Under the pieces are notes generated by a model. The model was not told the origin of the DNA. It made no database searches and saw only the letters and a list, made by a program, of their open reading frames with translations. Of a stretch of 64,000 bases of DNA, positions 1-12,256 are shown one piece after another. Source of the stretch: Streptomyces sannanensis. GTDB taxonomy: Bacteria; Actinomycetota; Actinomycetes; Streptomycetales; Streptomycetaceae. Numbering within the stretch: the stretch's first letter is position 1; each line of letters opens with the position of its first letter. The translations under genes were made by a program, and so were the position numbers. The stretch lies in NCBI RefSeq assembly GCF_039536205.1, contig NZ_BAAAYL010000001.1, positions 1,178,001 through 1,242,000 of the forward strand, read 5' to 3'.

Positions 1-9
1 GAATCTCCT
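1..9 (-). promoter_or_regulatory. Probable ribosome binding site of a gene beyond the left edge
   Basis: Read on the minus strand, the window ends in a purine-rich stretch containing AGGAGA, 3 to 8 bases before the edge. This is a good Shine-Dalgarno sequence for a gene starting just outside. In Streptomyces the gene after this peptidase is usually efp (elongation factor P), but that is inference from gene order; no efp codon is visible. Confidence 0.4.
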
Positions 10-51
10 GGACTGAAGCTGGTGGGACCGAGGGTGCGCGCCACAGCGGAG

Positions 52-1158
52 CTAGAGCGCGAGCAGCTCCTTGGTCGTGATGGTGAGTAGCTCGGGTCCG
101 CCGTCCGCCTCGGGGCGTACGACGAGCGTGTCATCGATCCGGACTCCGCCCCGTCCCGGGAGGTGGACTCCCGGTTCGACGGTGACCGGCACACAAACAT
201 CCAGTTTACCCATGGACTCCGGTGCCAACTGCGGGTCCTCGTCGATTTCCAGCCCGACGCCGTGCCCGGTCGACGGTGAGAGACCCTCCCCGTGCCCCGC
301 CGAGGCAAGGACATGGCGGGCCGCCCGGTCCACGTCCCGGTACTCGGCGCCGGGGGCCAGCGCCTGCCGGCCGGCCCGCTGGGCGGCGAAGACAAGATCG
401 TACAACTCGATCTGCCAGTCCGCCGGGGTCGTGCCGATGACGAAGGTACGTCCGACCTCGCAGCAGTAGCCGCGGTAGTTCGCGCCGAGACAGACGGAGA
501 GGAAGTCGCCCTCCTCGACCCGCCGGTCGGAGGGCCGGTGCCCGGACTTGCCGGAGTTTGGCCCGGTGCCGACCGAGGTCGGGAAAGCGGGGCCGTCCGC
601 GCCGTGGTCCACCAGCCTGCGCTCCAGCTCCAGCGCGAGATGGCGTTCCGTACGCCCCACCAGGATCGATTCGAGCAGTTCACCAAGGGCCTGGTCGGCG
701 ATCTCCGCCGCGATGCGCAGGCAGGCGATCTCGTCCTCGTCTTTGACGATGCGCTGCTGTTCGACCGCGCCGGCCAGATCGGAGAGCTGCACCTGGGGTG
801 CGACGGAGCCCATGGCCCGATGCCGGGCGACGGTCAGATGGTGCTCCTCCACCGAGAGCGAGCCGACACCGGCCGTGGCCGCCAGGTCGGCGGCCGCGAC
901 CGCGGGGTCGCCGCCGGGAGTGGGCAGCACGGTGACACGCAGGTCCTCGTCGAGGCGCCCCTCGGCGGGCTCGCCGGTCGGCGCGTGGGAACACAGAAGG
1001 ACGTCCTCCTGGGGCCCGAGCAGGAGCGCAGCTCCGGGCGGGACGGCGCCCGTGAGATAGCGGACATTGGCGGGCCGGGTCACCAGGGCAGCCGCGGTGC
1101 CCGCGGCGGCGTACCGGTCACGCAGCCGACCGCGACGGGCCGCATACACCTCTGACAT
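52..1158 (-). CDS. M24-family peptidase-like protein (Xaa-Pro aminopeptidase homologue), atypical metal site
   Basis: The protein has 368 residues with the two-part layout of aminopeptidase P/prolidase: an N-terminal creatinase-like domain (about 1-130) and a C-terminal pita-bread domain (about 140-368). The fold signatures are clear: GPNSGKSGHRP, GDFLSV, GHGVGLEIDEDP, VEPGVHLPGRGGVRIDDT. The usual five metal ligands of M24 enzymes are D, D, H, E, E. Here the matching positions read C (in SVCLGANY), E (in CCEVGRTF), H, E and D. Only two are canonical, so dipeptidase activity is doubtful and a changed metal or non-catalytic role is possible. It is the last complete gene of the aro-side operon, probably followed by efp. 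Start ATG with a weak RBS. Confidence 0.85.
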   Translation of the reverse strand: MSEVYAARRGRLRDRYAAAGTAAALVTRPANVRYLTGAVPPGAALLLGPQEDVLLCSHAPTGEPAEGRLDEDLRVTVLPTPGGDPAVAAADLAATAGVGSLSVEEHHLTVARHRAMGSVAPQVQLSDLAGAVEQQRIVKDEDEIACLRIAAEIADQALGELLESILVGRTERHLALELERRLVDHGADGPAFPTSVGTGPNSGKSGHRPSDRRVEEGDFLSVCLGANYRGYCCEVGRTFVIGTTPADWQIELYDLVFAAQRAGRQALAPGAEYRDVDRAARHVLASAGHGEGLSPSTGHGVGLEIDEDPQLAPESMGKLDVCVPVTVEPGVHLPGRGGVRIDDTLVVRPEADGGPELLTITTKELLAL

Positions 1159-1328
1159 GCAACGAGCCTACGAGCGTATGGCGCATCCCGCTGTGCGAGC
1201 GCACCCGACCGGGAGGGCGGTCCCGGGGTGCCCTGCCCCGTCCGGGTCGGCCGGTGTGTCCGGCTACCGCTGGGAGAGGTCGCCGGGGGAGCTTGAGGAC
1301 ACCGCCGGGGGCACAGGCGTAGCCCCCG

Positions 1329-2039
1329 CTACCAGCTCGGGGGGCTGGTGACCGCTCGGGCCAGCACCTCGTCGAGAACGTGAGCCGTGGTGGGCACGTC
1401 CATCTGGGAGTTGTCGATGATCGGCAGTCCGGAGCCGTACCAGCCGGCCATCCTGCCGTGGATGCCGGCGACCTCCTCGTCGGACAGTCGGCGGTTCCCA
1501 CTGCGCTCGGCATTGCGTTCCAGGACGATGTCCAGGCCCGGGAGGAGGACGACGGGGAGCAGGCCGGGGCCGACGTGGCGCTTCCAGCCGCCGAGCCCGA
1601 CGACCGGGCGGTCCGGGAAGACCGCGTCGTCGAGGATGCACGAGATCCCGTTCGCCAGGAAGTTCCGCGCGGCGAAGCCGCAGGTGCGGCGGGCGAGCCG
1701 GTACTGCGCCTCGGAGTGGTCGTTCCACCCGGCCTGGGGATCCGCGAAGCCCGCGCACACCCACTCGCGAACGTCATCGAGGCTGATGTGCGCCGTGGGG
1801 ACACGGCGGTGCTGCGCCCAGTACCGGGCGACCGTGGTCTTGCCCGCACCCGCGGGCCCGATCAGCAGGACGGCCAGCGTGGTGATGCCGGTCCCCCCGA
1901 GCGGCGTCGCCGCCGGGACCGGTACGGGGCCCCCGGGTGGCAACTGGATGTGCCCGGTCGCATCGCGCGGCGACGAGGGCGGCGCCCATCCGGGCGGGCC
2001 GTACGTCGGCGGCAGCGGAAAACCCCCTGCATGCTGCAT
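1329..2039 (-). CDS. P-loop ATPase/kinase, zeta-toxin or polynucleotide-kinase-like
   Basis: The protein has 236 residues. The first 55 or so are proline- and glycine-rich and probably disordered. A Walker A motif GPAGAGKT lies at about 61-68, followed by a small kinase-like domain with a conserved aspartate region (HISLDDVREW) and a basic segment (LERNAERSGNRRLSDEE) that resembles the lid of AAA-type small-molecule kinases. Such proteins phosphorylate nucleotides, sugars or small ligands; the substrate cannot be read here. It lies between aroQ and the peptidase gene, about 100 bp from aroQ, with no partner antitoxin visible, so a toxin role is not supported. Confidence 0.75.
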   Translation of the reverse strand: MQHAGGFPLPPTYGPPGWAPPSSPRDATGHIQLPPGGPVPVPAATPLGGTGITTLAVLLIGPAGAGKTTVARYWAQHRRVPTAHISLDDVREWVCAGFADPQAGWNDHSEAQYRLARRTCGFAARNFLANGISCILDDAVFPDRPVVGLGGWKRHVGPGLLPVVLLPGLDIVLERNAERSGNRRLSDEEVAGIHGRMAGWYGSGLPIIDNSQMDVPTTAHVLDEVLARAVTSPPSW

Positions 2040-2140
2040 CCGATGGCACTCCGTCTCCTACAGGCAACTGGCGCTGGTCGAAACGGTACCGCCCCCAGCC
2101 GTCAGGGTGTGAACGGCGGGGGACGGTCCAAAGTGCCGCG

Positions 2141-4270
<2,130 letters not shown>

Positions 4271-4274
<4 letters not shown>

Positions 4275-5455
4275 CGGATGGCCAGATTCTCGAGGTAGGA
4301 CTCGACGTTGCGGCGCGTCTCGGCGACGCTGTCGCCGCCGAACTTCTCCGCGACCGCGTCCGCGAGGACGAGGGCGACCATCGCCTCGGCGACGATACCG
4401 GCGGCCGGCACCGCGCACACGTCGGAACGCTGGTGGTGCGCGGCGGCGGGCTCGCCCGTCACCACGTCGACCGTCTTCAGCGCCCGCGGCACGGTCGCGA
4501 TCGGCTTCATCGCGGCCCGTACACGCAGCAGCTCGCCGGTGGTCAGACCGCCCTCGGTGCCGCCGGAACGGCCCGAGGTCCGCTTGATGCCGTCCTCGGT
4601 CGGCACGATCTCGTCGTGCGCCTGCGAGCCGGGCACCCGGGCCAGCTCGAAGCCGTCACCGACCTCGACGCCCTTGATGGCCTGGATGCCCATGAGCGCG
4701 GCGGCCAGCCGGGCGTCCAGACGCCGGTCCCAGTGCACATGCGAGCCGAGGCCCACCGGCACGCCGTAGGCCAGCACCTCGACGACCCCTCCGAGTGTGT
4801 CGCCGTCCTTGTGGGCCTGGTCGATCTCGGCGACCATCGCCTTGCTCGCGTCCGCGTCCAGGCAGCGCACCGGGTCGGCGTCCAGCTGCTCGACATCGGC
4901 GGGCGTCGGGTACACGCCGTACGGAGCCTTGGCCGCCGCCAGCTCGACGACATGCGAGACGATCTCGATCCCGGCCGTCTCCTTGAGGTAGGAACGGGCC
5001 ACCGTGCCCAGCGCGACACGGGCCGCGGTCTCACGGGCGCTGGCGCGCTCCAGGATCGGCCGGGCCTCGTCGAAGCCGTACTTCTGCATGCCCGCGAGGT
5101 CCGCGTGGCCCGGGCGCGGGCGGGTCAGCGGGGCGTTACGGGCCAGTTCGGCGAGCTCGGCGGGGTCGACCGGGTCGGCCGCCATGACCTTCTCCCACTT
5201 GGGCCACTCGCTGTTCCCGACCATGATCGCGACCGGGGAGCCGAGGGTGAGCCCGTGGCGCACGCCGCCGAGGAAGGTGACTTCGTCCTTCTCGAACTTC
5301 ATCCGGGCACCGCGGCCATAGCCGAGCCGCCGCCGCGCGAGCTCGTCCGCCACCATCTCCGTGGTGATCGGCACGCCGGCGGGAAGACCCTCCAGCGTCG
5401 CGACGAGTGCGGGTCCGTGTGACTCCCCGGCGGTCAGCCAGCGCAACCTGCTCAA
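4271..5455 (-). CDS. aroC: Chorismate synthase
   Basis: The 394-residue protein catalyses EPSP to chorismate and needs reduced FMN. Family signatures are present in order: GESHGPAL near residue 11, [18 protein letters not shown] at about 42-60, [23 protein letters not shown], and the C-terminal [13 protein letters not shown] with [11 protein letters not shown]. Chorismate feeds aromatic amino acids and also p-aminobenzoate, whose genes lie at 53070-54942. Length matches the actinobacterial form. Confidence 0.96.
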
Positions 5456-5522
5456 CGGTGCTCCTCATGCTCGCGCCTGCTACTGCGACGGCGCGACCGG
5501 GTGCGCGGCCTGGCCCGCCTCT

Positions 5523-5807
5523 TTACGATCCTCCCACGTCCAGGGGCCTGCCTCGCCGACAGTCCAGCTGTCGGACGGGCGTCTCATCCGCGGGCTCCAC
5601 CACGGGCAGACGCGAGGCCGCCCCGCGGCGCAGCACCCAGCGGATACCGGTCCAGGCGAACATGGCGCCCACCAGCCCGAAAACGGTGAATTTGACCCAG
5701 CCAGGCGCATGACCGAAGGCGATCCGGACAAGCCCCCAGACAACCATGCCGATGTCCCAGGCGAAGTCGAACTTCCCGGCCAACACCTGCTCCGACATTC
5801 CGCTCAC
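5523..5807 (-). CDS. Small membrane protein between aroE and aroC
   Basis: The protein has 94 residues, with GTG start at 5807 preceded by AGGGGGG at good spacing. After about 20 residues it shows two hydrophobic segments (around IGMVVWGLVRIAFG and FTVFGLVGAMFAWTGIRWVL), then a charged tail. I recognise it only as a small actinobacterial protein usually found between aroC and aroE. The last 25 codons run over a hairpin (GCCGACAG/CTGTCGG at about 5557-5576). The gap to aroC is about 67 bp. Function unknown. Confidence 0.7.
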   Translation of the reverse strand: MSGMSEQVLAGKFDFAWDIGMVVWGLVRIAFGHAPGWVKFTVFGLVGAMFAWTGIRWVLRRGAASRLPVVEPADETPVRQLDCRRGRPLDVGGS

Positions 5808-5850
5808 GGCGGTCCCCCCTGCATCGTTGCAGCTGGGAGTGTACCGGGAC

Positions 5851-6693
5851 CTATCGGTCGGCCAGCGCCCGCTCTCCCGCGGCCCTCATCGCCGCGAGCG
5901 GGGCCGGGCTGCGGCCGGTCATCTGCTCGACCTGGAGTACCGCCTGGTGCACCAGGAGATCCAGGCCGCCGACGACCTTGCCGTCGCGCTCGGACCAGGC
6001 CGCGGCGAGTGCGGTCGGCCAGGGGTCGTACAACACGTCGAACAGCGTGCCCGGGCGGTCCGGGACCGCCTCGGCGAGTGCGTCCGTGGTGCCGACCGGG
6101 GTGGTGGCGATGACCAACGGGGCCCCGAAGGCCTGGGCCGCGTCCGCCCAGTCCGCGGTCCGGACGTCGACGCCGAGCCGCTCGCCCCAGCCGCGCATCT
6201 CGGCGGCGCGGGCCTCGCTGCGCACATAGGCGGTGACCGGGCCCGTACATATACGTGCCAGCGCGGCCAGCGCGGAGGACGCGGTGGCGCCCGCGCCGAG
6301 GATCGACGCGGACTCCGCCTTCTCCACGCCGCGCTCGGCCAACGCGGCGATCATGCCGGGGATGTCGGTGTTGTCGCCGACGCGGCGGCCGTCCTCGGTG
6401 AGGACGACCGTGTTGACCGCCTCGACGGAGGCGGCGGTGTCGCTGATCTCGTCGAGCAGCGGGATGACCGCCCGCTTGAGCGGCATGGTCAGCGACAGCC
6501 CCGCCCAGGAGTCGTCGAGCCCCGCGAAGAACCCGGGGAGCCCGGCCTCGTCCACCTCGTAGCGGTCGTAGGACCAGTGGGCGAGGCCGAGTGCCTCGTA
6601 TGCGGCGCGGTGCAGCACCGGGGAGAGCGAGTGAGCGATGGGCGAGCCGAGTACCGCGGCCCTGCGGGACTCAGTTGATGCCCTGGTGATCAT
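5851..6693 (-). CDS. aroE: Shikimate dehydrogenase (NADP-type)
   Basis: The 280-residue protein reduces 3-dehydroshikimate to shikimate. The N-terminal substrate domain has GSPIAHSLSPVLHRAAYEA (SLSP binds shikimate) and GLSLTMPLKRAV, where the Lys is the catalytic residue; NTDIPG supplies the partner Asp. The C-terminal Rossmann domain shows ILGAGATASSALAAL, a variant of the glycine-rich loop. The ATG at 6693 lies 23 bp inside the 3' end of mltG, so the two are coupled. Confidence 0.93.
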   Translation of the reverse strand: MITRASTESRRAAVLGSPIAHSLSPVLHRAAYEALGLAHWSYDRYEVDEAGLPGFFAGLDDSWAGLSLTMPLKRAVIPLLDEISDTAASVEAVNTVVLTEDGRRVGDNTDIPGMIAALAERGVEKAESASILGAGATASSALAALARICTGPVTAYVRSEARAAEMRGWGERLGVDVRTADWADAAQAFGAPLVIATTPVGTTDALAEAVPDRPGTLFDVLYDPWPTALAAAWSERDGKVVGGLDLLVHQAVLQVEQMTGRSPAPLAAMRAAGERALADR

Positions 6694-8272
6694 TGAACTT
6701 GTCCTTCAGCGTCTGGAACTCGGCGTACGTCTTGGCGAACTCGGTCTTGCTCATGCCGTCGGTCGCCACGAAGTACATCCAGCCGTCGTCCGTGGGGTTC
6801 ACGGCCGCCGTCAGAGCCTCGTTGCCCGGGTTACTGATGGGCCCGGGGGTCAGCCCCCTCTGGGTGTAGGTGTTGTACGGGTCCTGGTTGCTGTTGGCTT
6901 CCTTCTCGGAGATCTTGATCTCGCTCTGGCCCAGGAGGTAATTGAGGGCGGAGTCGAACTGGAGCTTCTGGTTGGTCTCCGTGTTGGTGGGCTTGAGTCG
7001 GTTGTAGATGACCTCGGACATCTTCCGGAAGTCGTCGTGCGTCTTGCCCTCGACCTGCACCAGGCTGGCGAGCGTGAGCAACTGCCAGGGGCCTTCGAGG
7101 CCCATGGCCTTCGCCTTGTCCTCCAGGCCGAACGCCTCGTACTCCTCGTTGGCACGCGCCACCATCTGCTTGAGCACTGCCTCGGGCTTCATCCCCAGTG
7201 CGACCGGGTAGCGCGCGGGGAACAGGAAGCCCTCCAGCGGGTCCTTGACGTTCGGGTGGCCTTTCGCCCAGGCCGGCAGGCCCAGGTCGTTGGCGGACGC
7301 CTTGGCTGCCGCCTTGGTCGTTCCGGCCGACAGGCCCAGCTTCTTGTCGATGGCGGCGTACACCTGCGCGTTGCGCATTCCCTCAGGAATGATGAGCACG
7401 CTCAGGCTGGAGGGGTCGAGCATCATCTTGACCGCGTTGGCCGCGGACATGCCCTTTTTCAGGATGTAGACACCGGGCTGAATGGACTTGCCGTTGGGGT
7501 TCTGTTCCTGCGCCGCGACGAACGCGCCCCGGCTCTTGACCACACCGTTCTTGACGAGGATGTCGCCGATTTCGTAGCCGCCGGCGTCCTGGGGGATCTC
7601 GACCTGGACCTTGCCGCTGCCGGCTCCCTCGTAATCGGGGGCGGCACCGAAACGCGCCTGGTAGAACTGGTAACCGTAGTAGCCGACACCGCTGACGCCG
7701 CCGACGAGGACCACGGAGACGAAGAGGCAGGCGACGCCGTTGCGGCTCTTCTTCTTTTTCTTCGAGCGGCCACCGCCTCCGCCCCGGCGGGAGCCGCGCG
7801 GCTCCTCGTCATGGCCGTCGTCGTCGGATTCGGCCCCGTCGGAGAAGAACGGGTGCTCCTCCGGCTCCTCCTCCACCGGGTGGGCCTGCTCGGGGACCAT
7901 GCGATGGCCGGGTGGCTGCGGCGGAGGATAGGCCTCCGGGGTGCCGTAGTAGTCCGGTGTCTGACCGTCGTAACCGACCGGGGGCTGCTGGGCGTACGGG
8001 TCGTACGCCGCCACGACCTGCTGACCCGTGTCCCAGTAGTACTGCTCCTGCGGCTGCTGCTGGGGGTGCTGCTGCGGCTGGGGCTGCTGGGGCTGCTGCA
8101 GCGGCTGGCCCTGCTGGTACTGGTACGGGTCGTACTGCTGCTGGCCGTACCCGGGCTGCTGCTGGCCGTCGTACGGAGGCTGCTGCTGCGCGGCCCAACC
8201 CCCGGCGTCACCGTAGAGAGGGTCCTCGGGATGCCACGGTTCGGGGCCTGCGCCCCGGCCATACTCAGTCAT
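6671..8272 (-). CDS. mltG: Endolytic transglycosylase MltG (YceG-like), long N-terminal cytoplasmic region
   Basis: I set the start at ATG 8272 (MTEYGRGAG), giving 533 residues. Residues 25-125 are rich in Gln, Pro and Tyr, 130-160 are acidic, a basic patch SKKKKKSRN sits at about 170-178 and one transmembrane segment spans about 178-202. The extracellular YceG domain follows, with LASLVQVEGKTHDDF and EVIYNRL in the position of the catalytic Glu region and PGPISNPGNEALTAAVNP at the end. MltG cleaves nascent glycan strands and limits their length. The Q/P-rich cytoplasmic tail is common in actinobacterial homologues. It is followed directly by aroE. Confidence 0.9.
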   Translation of the reverse strand: MTEYGRGAGPEPWHPEDPLYGDAGGWAAQQQPPYDGQQQPGYGQQQYDPYQYQQGQPLQQPQQPQPQQHPQQQPQEQYYWDTGQQVVAAYDPYAQQPPVGYDGQTPDYYGTPEAYPPPQPPGHRMVPEQAHPVEEEPEEHPFFSDGAESDDDGHDEEPRGSRRGGGGGRSKKKKKSRNGVACLFVSVVLVGGVSGVGYYGYQFYQARFGAAPDYEGAGSGKVQVEIPQDAGGYEIGDILVKNGVVKSRGAFVAAQEQNPNGKSIQPGVYILKKGMSAANAVKMMLDPSSLSVLIIPEGMRNAQVYAAIDKKLGLSAGTTKAAAKASANDLGLPAWAKGHPNVKDPLEGFLFPARYPVALGMKPEAVLKQMVARANEEYEAFGLEDKAKAMGLEGPWQLLTLASLVQVEGKTHDDFRKMSEVIYNRLKPTNTETNQKLQFDSALNYLLGQSEIKISEKEANSNQDPYNTYTQRGLTPGPISNPGNEALTAAVNPTDDGWMYFVATDGMSKTEFAKTYAEFQTLKDKFNDHQGIN

Positions 8273-8372
8273 CGGTCCCCTAGAGCCGCGAGGCATCCGG
8301 TCGGTCCGCCTCTTCCTTGTACGGCGGCCGTTCGAGCGCCACCGCATCGCGCGGAACGTTACCGTATCGCGA

Positions 8373-8843
8373 TCAGATGACCACTTCGACGCCCTCGCCG
8401 GGAGGATTACCCGATACCCGTTCAGACTCAAGAGCGTTCTGAAGGATGATCACAGCGGCTGCCTGGTCGATGACCGACCGGCCCTTCTTGGACTTCACCC
8501 CGGACGCGCGCAGGCCCTGAGTGGCCGTCACCGTGGTCATGCGCTCGTCGACGAGCCGCACCGGGACCGGTGCGATACCGCGGGCGAGCTCCTGGGCGAA
8601 CTTGCGGACCTTGGCGGCCGCCGGGCCCTCCCGCCCGCTCAGCGAGCGGGGAAGGCCCACGACGACCTCGATGGGCTCGTACTCCTCGACGATCTGCCGC
8701 AGGCGCCGGTGGGCGGCCGGGATGTCACGTCCCGGCACGGTCTCCACCGGCGTGGCAAGGAGCCCGTCGGGGTCGCACGAGGCGACCCCGATACGGGCGT
8801 CCCCGACGTCGATCGCGAGACGACGTCCTCGGCGCATGACCAT
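8373..8843 (-). CDS. ruvX: Putative pre-16S rRNA nuclease / Holliday junction resolvase RuvX (YqgF)
   Basis: The 156-residue protein has an RNase H-like fold with AIDVGDARIGVASCDP at the N-terminus (first catalytic Asp), VVGLPRSLSG in the middle, and DERMTTVTA plus the C-terminal SVIDQAAAVIILQNAL. Members process the 16S rRNA 5' end and were also proposed as resolvases. The ATG at 8843 overlaps the alaS stop as TGATG, which sets the start and implies coupling. About 100 bp separate it from mltG. Confidence 0.9.
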   Translation of the reverse strand: MVMRRGRRLAIDVGDARIGVASCDPDGLLATPVETVPGRDIPAAHRRLRQIVEEYEPIEVVVGLPRSLSGREGPAAAKVRKFAQELARGIAPVPVRLVDERMTTVTATQGLRASGVKSKKGRSVIDQAAAVIILQNALESERVSGNPPGEGVEVVI

Positions 8844-11512
8844 CAGGCCGTCTCGGTGACGAGACGCTCGACGGCGGCGATGGCGTCGCCGATGGCGTCC
8901 GGGTTCTGGCCGCCGCCCTGGGCGACGTCGGGCTTGCCGCCACCGCCGCCGCCGAGGGTCTTGGCGGCGGTGCGGACCAGCTCGCCGGCCTTGAGGCCGC
9001 GCTCGCGGGCGGCCTCGTTGGTGGCGATGACCGTCAGCGGACGGCCGTTGGCCGTGGTGAACAGGGCCACGACGGCGGCCCGGTCCCCCGGGATGCGCCC
9101 ACGGACGTCCAGGACCAGCTTGCGCAGGTCGTCGGCGGAGGTGCCGTCCGGCACCTGGCCGGTGACAAGTGCGACGCCCCGCACGTCCTTGGCGCCCTCG
9201 GCGAGACCGGCGGCCGCGGCGAGGACCTTCTCCGCGCGGAACTTCTCGATCTCCTTCTCGGCGTCCTTCAGCTTGGCGAGCATGCCGGAGATCTTCTCGG
9301 GGAGCTCCTCGGGACGGCCCTTGACCAGCTCCTGGAGCTGGGCGACGACCGTGTGCTCCCTGGCGAGGAAGTTGTAGGCGTCCACGCCGACCAGGGCCTC
9401 GATACGGCGCACACCCGAACCGATGGACGACTCGCCCAGCAGCTTCACCAGACCCAGCTGGGCGGTGTTGCGGACGTGCGTACCGCCGCACAGCTCCTTG
9501 GAGAAGTCGCCGATGGTGACGACGCGGACCTGCTCGCCGTACTTCTCACCGAACTCGGCGATGGCGCCCTGCCGCTTGGCCTCGTCGATCGGCATGACCT
9601 CGGCGTGCACCTCGAGCTCACGCGAGAGCACCTCGTTGATCTTCTGCTCGACGTCGGTGAGGACCGTGCCGGGCACGGCGCTCGGGGAGCCGAAGTCGAA
9701 GCGGAAGCGGCCGGGCGAGTTCTCGGAGCCGGCCTGGGCGGCCGTCGGGCCGAGCGCGTCGCGCAGCGCCTGGTGGGTCAGGTGGGTTGCGCTGTGGGCG
9801 CGGGCGATGGCGCGGCGGCGCCTGACATCGATGGTGGAGTAGGCGGAGGAGCCGACCGTCACCTCGCCGACCTGGACGGAGCCCTTGTGGACGGACACGC
9901 CCGGGACCGGCTGCTGGACGTCACGGATCTCGATGACCGCGCCGGAGTGCAGCTTGATACGGCCCTGGTCGGCCAGCTGACCGCCGCCCTCGGCGTAGAA
10001 CGGGGTGCGGTCGAGGACGACCTCGACCTCGTCGCCCTCGGAGGCGGCCGGCGACGGGACACCGTTGACCAGCAGACCGACGACCGTGGATTCGCCCTCG
10101 GTGTTGGTGTAGCCGGTGAACTGGGTGGCGCCGGAGCTGTCGGCGATCTCGCGGTAGGCGGAGACATCGGCGTGGCCGGTCTTCTTGGCCTTGGCATCGG
10201 CCTTGGCGCGCTCCCGCTGCTCCTTCATCAGGCGGCGGAAGCCTTCCTCGTCCACGGTCAGGCCCTGCTCGGCGGCCATCTCGAGGGTGAGGTCGATCGG
10301 GAAGCCCCAGGTGTCGTGGAGCAGGAACGCCTTGTCGCCGGCGAGGACCTTGCCGCCGCCGGCCTTGGTCTCGGTCACGGCGGTGTCGAGGATGTTGGTG
10401 CCGGCCTTCAGCGTCTTGAGGAAGGCGGCCTCCTCGGCGAGCGCGACGGTCTCGATGCGCTTGCGGTCGGTCTCCAGCTCCGGGTACTGCTCGCCCATCG
10501 TCCTGATGACGGTGTCGACGAGCTCGCCGACGACCGGGCCGGTGGCGCCGAGCATGCGCATGTTGCGGATGGCGCGGCGCATGATGCGGCGCAGGACGTA
10601 GCCGCGGCCCTCGTTGCCGGGGGTGACGCCGTCACCGATGAGCATCGCGGACGTACGCATGTGGTCGGCGACCACGCGCAGCGAGACGTCGCTGTCGTGG
10701 GCCTTGCCGTAGGCGACACCGGTGAGCTCGGTGGCCTTGTCGATGACGACCTTGAGGGTGTCGGTCTCGTACATGTTCTGGACGCCCTGGAGGATCATCG
10801 CCAGGCGTTCCATGCCGAGACCGGTGTCGATGTTCTTGCTCGGCAGGTCACCGAGGATCTCGAAGTCCTCCTTGCCGGTGCCCTGGCCGCGCTCGAACTG
10901 CATGAAGACCAGGTTCCAGATCTCCACGTACCGCTCGTCGTTGACGGCCGGGCCGCCCTCGACGCCGAAGTCGGGACCGCGGTCGTAGTTGATCTCGGAG
11001 CAGGGGCCGCAGGGGCCGGGGACGCCCATGGACCAGAAGTTGTCCTTCTTGCCCAGGCGCTGGATGCGCTCGGCGGGGACGCCCACGACGTCACGCCAGA
11101 TGGCCTCGGCGTCATCATCGTCTTGGTAGACCGTGATCCAGAGCTTCTCCGCCTCCAGCCCGTAGCCGCCGTGCTCCACCGGAGCGGTCAGCAGCTCCCA
11201 GGCGAGCTTGATGGCGCCTTCCTTGAAGTAGTCGCCGAACGAGAAGTTGCCGCACATCTGGAAGAACGTGCCATGGCGGGTGGTCTTGCCGACCTCTTCG
11301 ATGTCCGGCGTACGGACGCACTTCTGCACGCTGGCGGCACGCGGGAACGGCGGCTTGACCTCGCCCAGGAAGTAGGGCTTGAACGGCACCATGCCGGCCG
11401 GGACCAGGAGCAGAGTCGGGTCGTCCGCGATGAGCGACGCCGAAGGCACGACGGTGTGCCCGCGCTCCTCGAAGAAGCTCAGCCAGCGGCGGCGGATTTC
11501 AGCCGACTCCAT
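8843..11512 (-). CDS. alaS: Alanyl-tRNA synthetase
   Basis: The 889-residue protein charges tRNA-Ala. The aminoacylation core begins with [19 protein letters not shown] and contains [15 protein letters not shown]. The editing domain has the zinc ligands HSATH and CGGTH. The C-terminal glycine-rich DHHA1 region ([15 protein letters not shown]) is intact. The length is normal. It is tightly coupled: the DUF6167 stop and the alaS start share TGATG, as do the alaS stop and the ruvX start. Confidence 0.97.
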   Translation of the reverse strand: MESAEIRRRWLSFFEERGHTVVPSASLIADDPTLLLVPAGMVPFKPYFLGEVKPPFPRAASVQKCVRTPDIEEVGKTTRHGTFFQMCGNFSFGDYFKEGAIKLAWELLTAPVEHGGYGLEAEKLWITVYQDDDDAEAIWRDVVGVPAERIQRLGKKDNFWSMGVPGPCGPCSEINYDRGPDFGVEGGPAVNDERYVEIWNLVFMQFERGQGTGKEDFEILGDLPSKNIDTGLGMERLAMILQGVQNMYETDTLKVVIDKATELTGVAYGKAHDSDVSLRVVADHMRTSAMLIGDGVTPGNEGRGYVLRRIMRRAIRNMRMLGATGPVVGELVDTVIRTMGEQYPELETDRKRIETVALAEEAAFLKTLKAGTNILDTAVTETKAGGGKVLAGDKAFLLHDTWGFPIDLTLEMAAEQGLTVDEEGFRRLMKEQRERAKADAKAKKTGHADVSAYREIADSSGATQFTGYTNTEGESTVVGLLVNGVPSPAASEGDEVEVVLDRTPFYAEGGGQLADQGRIKLHSGAVIEIRDVQQPVPGVSVHKGSVQVGEVTVGSSAYSTIDVRRRRAIARAHSATHLTHQALRDALGPTAAQAGSENSPGRFRFDFGSPSAVPGTVLTDVEQKINEVLSRELEVHAEVMPIDEAKRQGAIAEFGEKYGEQVRVVTIGDFSKELCGGTHVRNTAQLGLVKLLGESSIGSGVRRIEALVGVDAYNFLAREHTVVAQLQELVKGRPEELPEKISGMLAKLKDAEKEIEKFRAEKVLAAAAGLAEGAKDVRGVALVTGQVPDGTSADDLRKLVLDVRGRIPGDRAAVVALFTTANGRPLTVIATNEAARERGLKAGELVRTAAKTLGGGGGGKPDVAQGGGQNPDAIGDAIAAVERLVTETA

Positions 11513-11829
11513 CAGTGGTCCTCATTCCGGTTGTACGAGTACTTGGTGTAGGGGAGAGCGGCGAGACGCCGCTGCGCGGGAAGTTCGGGATCGTGGTCGA
11601 CCGGCACCTCCAGGCCCAGCGCCTCACCCAGTTCGGCCTCGCGCTGAAGCATGCCCGCCCTGACGTCCAGGGCGAGGTCCTTGATCCGGTGGCCGGTCTC
11701 GATCGCCTTGTTCGCGGCCTGGGCGGCGAGGCTCTCCGGGGTCAGCTGCTTGAGCTTGCGGTTGACCTTGGTGGTGGCCCACACGCCGGCTGCGGCGCCC
11801 GCGGTGAACCAGAACGTACGACGGAACAT
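11512..11829 (-). CDS. Small single-pass membrane-associated protein (DUF6167-like)
   Basis: The 105-residue protein starts [22 protein letters not shown], a short hydrophobic N-terminal segment. Charged helical sequence follows ([36 protein letters not shown]). It belongs to a conserved actinobacterial family found beside alaS, which I recall as DUF6167. The stop overlaps the alaS ATG. Function is unknown; the location suggests only co-expression with the DUF948 protein and alaS. Confidence 0.8.
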   Translation of the reverse strand: MFRRTFWFTAGAAAGVWATTKVNRKLKQLTPESLAAQAANKAIETGHRIKDLALDVRAGMLQREAELGEALGLEVPVDHDPELPAQRRLAALPYTKYSYNRNEDH

Positions 11830-11836
11830 CGCAGTG

Positions 11837-12256
11837 TCAGTCCTTCTTCCGCCCTCGCCGCGCAGACGGCAGGGTGCGTCCGACGATCACGGTGCGGGGC
11901 GGCTCGGGCGGCGTCTTGCGGCCGATGGCCCGGCGCACCCCGTATCCGAAGGCCGCGACCTTGATCAGCGGACCGCCGAAGGTCGAGGCCACGGTGGTGG
12001 AGAGCGCGGAGGCGTTGGAAGTGACCTCCTGGACGTCCGAGGCGATGGCGTCGACCCGGTCCAGCTGGGTCTGCGCGGAGCGCACAGTCGCGGAGGCGTC
12101 GGCGAGCAGCGGCACGGCCTGCTCGGTCACGTCCGCCACCAGCTTGGTGGCGGCTCTGAGGATCTGGGCCAGCCTCACCAGCACCACGGCGAGGAAGGAG
12201 ACCAGGATCGCCCAGAAGACGGCCACCAGGATGCCGGCCACCTCTCCACCGGACAC
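11837..12256 (-). CDS. DUF948-family membrane protein
   Basis: The 139-residue protein has one N-terminal transmembrane helix (GEVAGILVAVFWAILVSFLAVVLVRLAQIL). An amphipathic, chemotaxis-receptor-like coiled region with regular Ala/Thr/Val spacing follows (about 40-105), then a basic tail (RRGRKKD). This is the usual architecture of DUF948 proteins, whose role is not established. Only 7 bp separate it from the next gene. It is the first gene of the alaS block. Confidence 0.8.
   Translation of the reverse strand: MSGGEVAGILVAVFWAILVSFLAVVLVRLAQILRAATKLVADVTEQAVPLLADASATVRSAQTQLDRVDAIASDVQEVTSNASALSTTVASTFGGPLIKVAAFGYGVRRAIGRKTPPEPPRTVIVGRTLPSARRGRKKD

Noticed and set aside
1329..2039. Zeta-type toxin of a toxin-antitoxin pair
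   Set aside because: No small antitoxin gene is adjacent and the sequence only shows a generic P-loop kinase pattern.
9353..11551. Long plus-strand open frame of 732 codons opposite alaS
   Set aside because: It is the mirror of alaS third-codon GC bias; composition is Asp/Gly/Leu/Val-rich without domains, and alaS is unambiguous.
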